Shown here: positions 59,501 through 64,000 of the stretch, in pieces | How the letters are laid out: every line of letters starts with the position of its first letter | Numbering within the stretch: position 1 is the first letter of the stretch | Source of the DNA: Pyropia haitanensis | Taxonomy: Eukaryota; Rhodophyta; Bangiophyceae; Bangiales; Bangiaceae | Assembly: GCA_008729055.1 (NCBI GenBank) | Contig: SDUX01000007.1 | Location: forward strand, 1,722,064 to 1,786,063 | Direction: 5' to 3' | DNA: 64,000 nt | Translations under genes and position numbers: made by a program | The notes under the pieces: generated by a model | The model's input: only the letters and a program-made list of their open reading frames with translations | Database searches by the model: none | What the model was told of the DNA's origin: nothing

Positions 59501-59770
59501 CGGCGCCGGGCTGCCGTCCGCGGTCGTCACGCCCGAGATGTACACCTCCGCCGCCTTGGGGTGGGGCTCCCCCGCCCCCCCCGCCGCCGGCGGCGGCAGC
59601 ACCGCCAAGCCCTTCTTGTTGGCCTTGCCGCCGTGGCGCTTGCCCGCCCCGCCGGCCGCCGCGACGGCGCCGTCGCCGGGCAGGCTGTTGCCGTGGCCGG
59701 GCGAGGCCGTGGCGGACAGGTCCGCGCGGCCACCCACCGCGGCGGCCGCGCCACCCGCATCCGCTTCCAT
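56594..59770 (-). CDS. PPK1: polyphosphate kinase 1 (bacterial-type PPK1)
   Basis: PPK1 reversibly makes inorganic polyphosphate from ATP. From the ATG at 59768-59770 the protein has 1058 aa; bacterial enzymes have about 690. Residues 1-260 are Gly/Ala/Pro-rich. The core then runs FSKEFAELSFNSRVLALALD, FCCIVSANLDEHFAKRLGNI, SLFPLLTPMSVDQTHPFPLL and QYPAHSFTGSALLFLRAAAR. The phospho-acceptor His is in VGLKTHCKTMVVV (residue 706) and the second essential His in FLQHRRVFYFSAGG (residue 864). The spacing of 158 compares with 157 between His435 and His592 in E. coli. ISSADWRSRNLNDRIEVATP closes the second phospholipase-D-like fold. The C-terminus adds an acidic tail with a run of Asp. The frame is open further upstream (to about 60058) without an ATG, so an upstream exon or targeting peptide is possible. 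The frame is intact. Confidence 0.96.
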   Translation of the reverse strand: MEADAGGAAAAVGGRADLSATASPGHGNSLPGDGAVAAAGGAGKRHGGKANKKGLAVLPPPAAGGAGEPHPKAAEVYISGVTTADGSPAPTPHPEGLDFPGGGEGGGDAAAAAAAAAAADAVSGHGTCGGGGGGGGADGGSGGGGGGGGGGGVGGGGYPPLPPPPVTTPPPPPAPPLSTASSPPVEDPPPLSFGIPAAAAVLPPPADQRHRYQVCPPTNHYTPPVAPGQLEALSNEELSSSELVFSKEFAELSFNSRVLALALDDKLPLLERFKFCCIVSANLDEHFAKRLGNIPRDDSDDSDGDGGGTAAPAVSSAASSGSASSLSKATAALRLRRQIRPRSRFEADLADAVRSIVTAQHEVLTETLLPALRGHGIELIPYEALTPAQGASMTAYFRRSLFPLLTPMSVDQTHPFPLLQSHGIYLLVVLLNPESGVTRRVYFRVPAVKPRLLPVTPLQFLPVEQLVVAHLPLVCEGMTILRWYAFRVTRNTKLVVDDTLFGESDNLLDYVWEEVHRRRSAPATRLEVTSTMPMADVARLAAELALDATDVYTLPGPLLGLADCMSMAFAPVSHLQHPPHEPVTPPRFRGLEEKLQSDPGRIFSVIRKADVLVQYPAHSFTGSALLFLRAAARDPRVRVIKQVLYRGGSHSPLVSSLIRAAKSGKEVTVLVELKASFDEVQNSEYARRLQRAGCNVSYGLVGLKTHCKTMVVVREEEAGGLRAYVNVATGNFNPTTAKLYTDMALFTCAPAIAADVLDLFNALTGYSRKRNYRRLLVAPVSMLDRVVALIAAEAAHARAGRPARIIAQINGLTEPEIIRHLYAASQAGVVIDLIIRGPCRLRPGLPGRSDNIRVFSWVGRFLQHRRVFYFSAGGSDLYFISSADWRSRNLNDRIEVATPVDDPRIKRKLRKALNFFLNDRLHTWQLASDGRYYMPRAPVATVGPPALDDASAAASAAAAAAADGAASGFARPPLRFEQAPPSVGGGSSYAPPADAFGEFEDEEEDDDDDDDDELAAVEGGSWRVPAAVPGQAAVAAYVRNNAAPERVALDISGGDTSS

Positions 59771-59889
59771 CCGCGTACCGTGGCCGCGCGTCACTGCACG
59801 CCGCCGCGACCACCACCTCGTCGCCGCCGCCACCACCACCGTCACCACCGCCGCCGCCGCCACCACCACCGCAGCCGCCGCCGCCGCCG

Positions 59890-59940
<51 letters not shown>

Positions 59941-60565
59941 GTCCCACGTGGGGCTCCCCGCCGCCCGAGGGAAGAGACGCCCACCGCCTCGCCGCCGCCA
60001 GGACGTCCCACCACCACCGCCCGCTGCGGTAGGAAACCGCACCACCGCCCCCGCCTCCTCACCGCTGCCGCAACGGCCCGGGCCCGGCGGGTGGGAAGGC
60101 GGACGGCGGCGGGCGGCGGCGGGGCACGTCCGCACCCCGCGCCGGCCACGTCACGACAGCGGCCGCCCGCACGGGGATCGCGCGCCGCCGCCGGCGTGCA
60201 CGCCCCCCCCCCCCCCCGGGTCTGGGCCCGCCCCGCGGCCGCTCTCGCGCGCGGCGGGCGCGCCGGGCGGGGCCCACCCGGTGGTTGAGCAGGCTCGCTC
60301 CTCCTCTCCCCCGGCGCGCACTCGGCGGCTGCGAGCACGGTCGGCGAGTCGACGGACTAGGGGGGGGGGGGGTCTTGAATTTGAATTGTCCGCCCATTGG
60401 GCCGCCACAAGTGCGTCCAGAAAACCGGTGCTGCCAAAAGAAGCACAGCAGGGATCCAGGTGGACAACACGTGGGGGTAATGGGCTGCCAGAGTCGAGTG
60501 AACTGGCCCTCGGGGATCTCGTTCGATCCCTTCGACGTCATGTTGTCTGGATTGTCCAATGAGCC
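59771..60565. other. 5' flank of PPK1
   Basis: Holds a (GCC)n tract (about 59860-59940), an upstream continuation of the PPK1 frame of unclear status, and a G run at 60361-60372. No other gene is supported. Confidence 0.4.
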
Positions 60566-63016
60566 ATCGTCACGTTTCCCCCGGTTTCCCATCGGCAGCC
60601 CAACGCGCCGCGCGATGGCTACCGGCCCATCGGAACGGGCCTTCGATGGCTTCCGGACTGGCCCAGTTTGGCCTAACGCGCAGGCCATCGACTGCCTCTG
60701 GCGATGGGCTCGTTTCTCACCCCGGAGCTGGCGACGAGACCCCTCCCGCGACTGAAACTCGTGAGGGCGCCCGTGTCACTGGCGTGTCGCGGGGTGACGG
60801 CCAACAGTCCTACGCTCTCATTGGACCGTTAAAGAAAGAACTTACCCATGACATTTAAATTTTAATCCAAGTGCCTAAGTTCAGGCGCGGAGATAGGACT
60901 TGGCTACCTCTGACCTGGTCACGGCCACCGCGACCATTTGGCAATGCGGGTTGTTGCCGTGCCCACACAGCTTCCCGGTTGCTTCGCTAGCCCACGCTAC
61001 CTTTTCTTGCCCGCTGCGTACGAAGGGCAAGCCGGCCGCTAAAGCGACGGCGGGCCAGCGTGGCGGGCGCAACACCGCTCATGAAGCGGCAGCACAGGGG
61101 TAGCGGCAGCGAGGGGGGCGACGGCACAGACAGCACCGACAAGCGCTGTCATGGCGGTGCGCGAGAGAGATGCCGTCGAGGAACATGGCGGATAGGGGGC
61201 CACGCGGGCCCGCGGCTGCAGCCACTGTCACTAAAGCCCGAATCCGCTACGCAAGGCCTACACAGCCCACACACATACACACATCGCTTGTACAAGTCAA
61301 CAGTCTCCCACAAGACATACTTGGATCCGCGAGACGCGACTGCGTTACAGCTCGGGTGTCTCCTCTCTGGACACCCCGAGCCGCCTGGGGCATGTACGGG
61401 GGGCCCCTTGTGCCTCGCTATGTCCACTCACGAACGGCTCGTCGCCACGTGGTGGGCCTGTGACTGGGCGAGTTCGGGAGCTCCCCGCACTTCGACGATC
61501 ACGCGGCCGCGCGAGACGTGCCGCGAGGTTGCCGAGTGACAATCTCGCGGGCAGCAAATTACGGAAGGCGTTGCAGCGTCAGCACTCTTCATGGAACACT
61601 TGGATGCACCCCAAGTAAGGGGAGGGGGGGAGGTTCGGGCTCATCAACCAATAGGCAGGTCGCAGACGTGACAAATTAGTGCATCGATCAGACTTGCCTT
61701 CCAAGGTTTCGGAGTCGATCACCAAATTCTTCTTCGAGAAGGTCCGATCCCAACGTCTCAGAATCGAGACGCCGCGCGCCCTGGAGCTTGAGTCGCAGGC
61801 CGTGCCGTAGACTGGCTTCCAACCGCCACTCGCCGTCTCACACCGAGTTGGCACGGTCCCCCACGCTGACGCGCGCCTGCACGCACGCCCCTCGCCTCTC
61901 TCCCCGCGAGGCTCCCGATGACCTTCCACTTGCTCGAGTCGACATCGATCATCGGCGGCATCGCTGTAGGTGCTCGGGTCCACGTCTGCCCAACCGTTGG
62001 GCAAGGTGATGGGAGATGTGAAGCGCCAGCGCGAGTTCTTGATGACTCGCCGGGGTCCCGAGCAGCTGGAGGGAATGGACGCGCGTATCTGTTTGTGCAT
62101 CTGTGCCTCGTACTGCATGAGTGGCATCATGGTGTCTAACTGTGTGTTTAGGCCGTGTGTTTTGCTGCGTGTTTTGGTATTTCTTTTTCGTTTCGTTCTT
62201 TGCATGCGTGTGGGTCTTTTGTGCGTGGATCGGTCAAGAAGACAAGGCATGAACGGGGGCGCTGGTGAAGCTGTGCTGCCTGGAGTTGGTGGACGCATCC
62301 AGAGGCAAGAAGTGAGGGGATTCGGAGAGAGAGAGAAGCATGTAGGATGGAAGGCGGGGTCGATGACGGGAGAGAGGCTCAAGATGGAGCGTGCGTTGAT
62401 GTGGGTGGGGGGGTTGGGTTGCCAAGAGGGTGGCGACGACGTAAAGCTCTTGTGGGCGGGGGGTGGAGATGTGGGGAAGTGCGAGAGGCGAGCAGGCTTC
62501 TCCCCCTCCCCACCGTCAGCGGGAAGGGCGCCGCTACGGTGGGGCGGTGAGGAGGCTCGCCAACAACAGATACAACAAACAATAAAACGTGCTCTTGACG
62601 CCATGTAGGAGCCACGTGACGGGGAGCACAGAAACGGGGCGGCCGGTGGGCATCACAAACGCAGTTGCCCAGAGGTCCCAGGAAATAGTTGTGCGCCAGC
62701 GCTGGCGGCCGCTCTGTATTGATTTTTTCGAGGACGAATTGCCCTTCCCGTGAGTACCGCAAGTCTCAACTCCTCAACCTGGAGCTGCACTACGGATCCG
62801 AGCTCTGTGATTGGCCCAGAAGGCTGTCACGGCTGACCGTTTGTGACATGGCAGAGCGGTTCCGCCGGTGCACTCGGGCCCACCGGACGCCCATCGGTCC
62901 GGTAACCCCTCGACCCCAACAAGGTCCAACAAAGGGGGTGCGCGTTAGGCGATTTTGCCCGACCGCCGCGCTAACGAAAGTGGTGCGCGATGCATGCCCG
63001 GGGACAACGTGACGAT
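60566..63016 (+). mobile_element. 2.45-kb repeat element, copy C, with short terminal inverted repeats
   Basis: Length is 2451 bp, matching copy B (30027-32476) end to end in inverted orientation with few differences. The left end reads ATCGTCACGTTTCCCCCGG. The right end, read inward, is ATCGTCACGTTGTCCCCGG. A 341-codon open frame on the minus strand (62604-61579) is present but has the composition of non-coding DNA (Ser, Pro, Arg, Thr) and no transposase catalytic motif that I can see. In copy B the same frame has a stop. Flanks show no evident duplication. Confidence 0.87.
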
Positions 63017-63604
63017 GATGTGCGCTTGGCCCGATGTTGAGATTGCGTGTGCTTCCACCACCGCCGGTGCCTCGGCAGCCACAGGCTCATAGAGAATTCC
63101 TTAACCTCGCTGTTGTCGGCGGACACGTCGGCGGCTGCCAGACCTGACAATGAGTCACTGTCAACAGGGGTCAACTGCAGATACTCTCGGACCACAATCC
63201 TGATATGCGAGGAATCGTCTGCTTCGGCGGTCCCCCCACCTCTGCGTGTGCTGGCACGCGCCCCTGCTCGCGCCGGCTCGCTGCCGCCGCCCCCGACCTC
63301 TCACCCTCCTGCCGGTGCCTTCCTCCGTCGCTGGCCGCGGCGCCTCCGCCTCCACACCCCCCCGCCTTCCCATACGGCGGCCGCCAAGGTACAGCTGCGT
63401 CGCTCGCGGCCGCTGCCGCTGTCGCCTCCGGCGGGGGCGCGCGACCGTCGGCTGCCGCAACCGCTGGCGGTGACGACAGAGCGGGGTCGACGTCGCCGCT
63501 GCCGCCGCCGCTGCCGCCGCTGCCGCGCCGTCGCCGCGGTCCTCGCCCCCCCCCTTCACCACCACCTCCTCCATCCCCCCCGCCACCCTTCCCACCGGCA
63601 CGCC
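63017..63604. other. 5' flank of CMC4-like gene
   Basis: Mixed-composition DNA next to element C, turning GC- and C-rich toward 63604. It may include leader sequence. No gene is recognised. Confidence 0.35.
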
Positions 63605-64000
63605 ATGCCCCTCCCCCCCCCGTCCCCCACCGGCCGGCCGGCCGCCAAGACCGCCCACCTCACCCCCGCCCAGCGGCGGTGCGCGCCCGCCGCGTGCGCC
63701 ATCCAGGCGTGCCTCCGCCGCCACGCGTACGCCGAGTCGCGGTGCGCGGCGACCATCCGCGCCTACCACGCGTGCGTGGCGAGGGCAGAGGCGGAGGAGA
63801 GGGAGGGGGGAAGCGGGGTGGAGGCGAGGGGGCAGGAGCGAGGGAAGGAGAGAGGGAAGGAGCGGGGGAGGCGCGGCAGGGGGAGGAGGAGAAGGAGGGG
63901 GGGGAGAAGGACGAGGAGGGAGCATGAGAGCGAGAGGGGGGGGGGGAGGGAGGGAGGGTCTGCCCGCCGCCGACGCGTGAACGCGTGGGGGAGGTGGGGC
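63605..64000 (+). CDS. CMC4: twin-CX9C protein, CMC4-like, runs off the window
   Basis: A small protein of the mitochondrial intermembrane space imported by the Mia40/CHCHD4 disulfide relay. The ATG at 63605 lies in CACGCC-ATGC. After a Pro-rich start come CAPAACAIQAC (first C-x9-C with an extra inner Cys), LRRHAYAESR and CAATIRAYHAC (second C-x9-C). Human CMC4 has the same plan: inner Cys, ACEIQKCL, then YMESKC. The ExxC-IQ-C and Y-ES-C pairs agree at every key position. The frame continues without a stop to the end of the window through a Gly/Arg/Glu-rich stretch that is unlikely to be all coding. The true end may be a splice site soon after VARAEAEERE, or a stop beyond the window. It is short and truncated, so easily missed. 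Confidence 0.8.
   Translation, partial: MPLPPPSPTGRPAAKTAHLTPAQRRCAPAACAIQACLRRHAYAESRCAATIRAYHACVARAEAEEREGGSGVEARGQERGKERGKERGRRGRGRRRRRGGRRTRREHESERGGGREGGSARRRRVNAWGRWG

Noticed and set aside
60505..60540. tRNA-like T-arm (GGGATC...TTCGATCCC)
   Set aside because: The loop is too long and no acceptor, D or anticodon arms could be folded around it.
1..64000. CRISPR arrays, rRNA genes, bacterial operons and prophage genes
   Set aside because: I looked for regular direct repeats with unique spacers, rRNA cores and phage structural genes and saw none; the window is eukaryotic.

Overview
This is nuclear DNA from a eukaryote with an extremely G+C-rich, gene-dense and intron-poor genome. The genes have 5' ATGs in Kozak context, mitochondrial presequences, SET, bZIP and bHLH nuclear regulators, HOPS/CORVET and telomerase subunits, and one GT-AG intron. 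The proteins are loaded with runs of Gly, Ala and Pro encoded by (GCC/GGC)n and poly-G/poly-C. That style, with mostly uninterrupted genes and a bacterial-type polyphosphate kinase, best fits a bangiophyte red alga (Porphyra/Pyropia type). This is an inference from style and I hold it at moderate confidence.

Layout. About 0.5-2.3 kb: a coilin-like gene (+). 3.6-4.4 kb: an unknown acidic/Ser-rich protein (-). 4.5-11.9 kb: non-coding DNA of lower GC with an old copy of a repeat family (about 7.06-8.65 kb) and an inverted-repeat pair (10.16-10.24 and 11.52-11.61 kb). 12.0-15.5 kb: a bHLH-like factor (+). 16.0-18.3 kb: a K+-dependent Na+/Ca2+ exchanger (-) with one intron. About 21.3-26.9 kb: telomerase reverse transcriptase (+). 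27.6-28.7 kb: a bZIP factor (-). 30.0-32.5 kb: a 2.45-kb repeat element. 33.9-43.2 kb: a giant SET1/trithorax-type methyltransferase (+). 43.8-44.7 kb: a TTC1-like TPR co-chaperone (-). 45.4-46.5 kb: mitochondrial enoyl-CoA hydratase (+). 47.0-51.7 kb: VPS11 (-). 52.3-54.6 kb: a 245-bp inverted repeat enclosing fragments of a membrane protein. 55.1-55.4 kb: a 77-aa membrane protein (+). 56.6-59.8 kb: polyphosphate kinase 1 (-). 60.6-63.0 kb: a second, inverted copy of the 2.45-kb element. 63.6 kb to the end: a CMC4-like twin-CX9C protein (+) running off the window.

There is no operon-like grouping. Neighbours are convergent or divergent housekeeping genes, with a compact 717-bp divergent spacer between the TTC1-like and enoyl-CoA hydratase genes. 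Two themes run through the window. First, conserved cores (TERT motifs, the VPS11 RING) are separated by very long Gly/Ala/Pro inserts. Second, the conserved blocks of several genes (coilin, bHLH, TERT, the SET1 5' end, enoyl-CoA hydratase, VPS11) sit in different frames that switch inside G/C homopolymers, mostly as if one base were missing. That points to assembly under-calling of homopolymers, although real length variation cannot be excluded. PPK1, the TTC1-like gene, the exchanger, the bZIP gene and most of the SET gene are intact.
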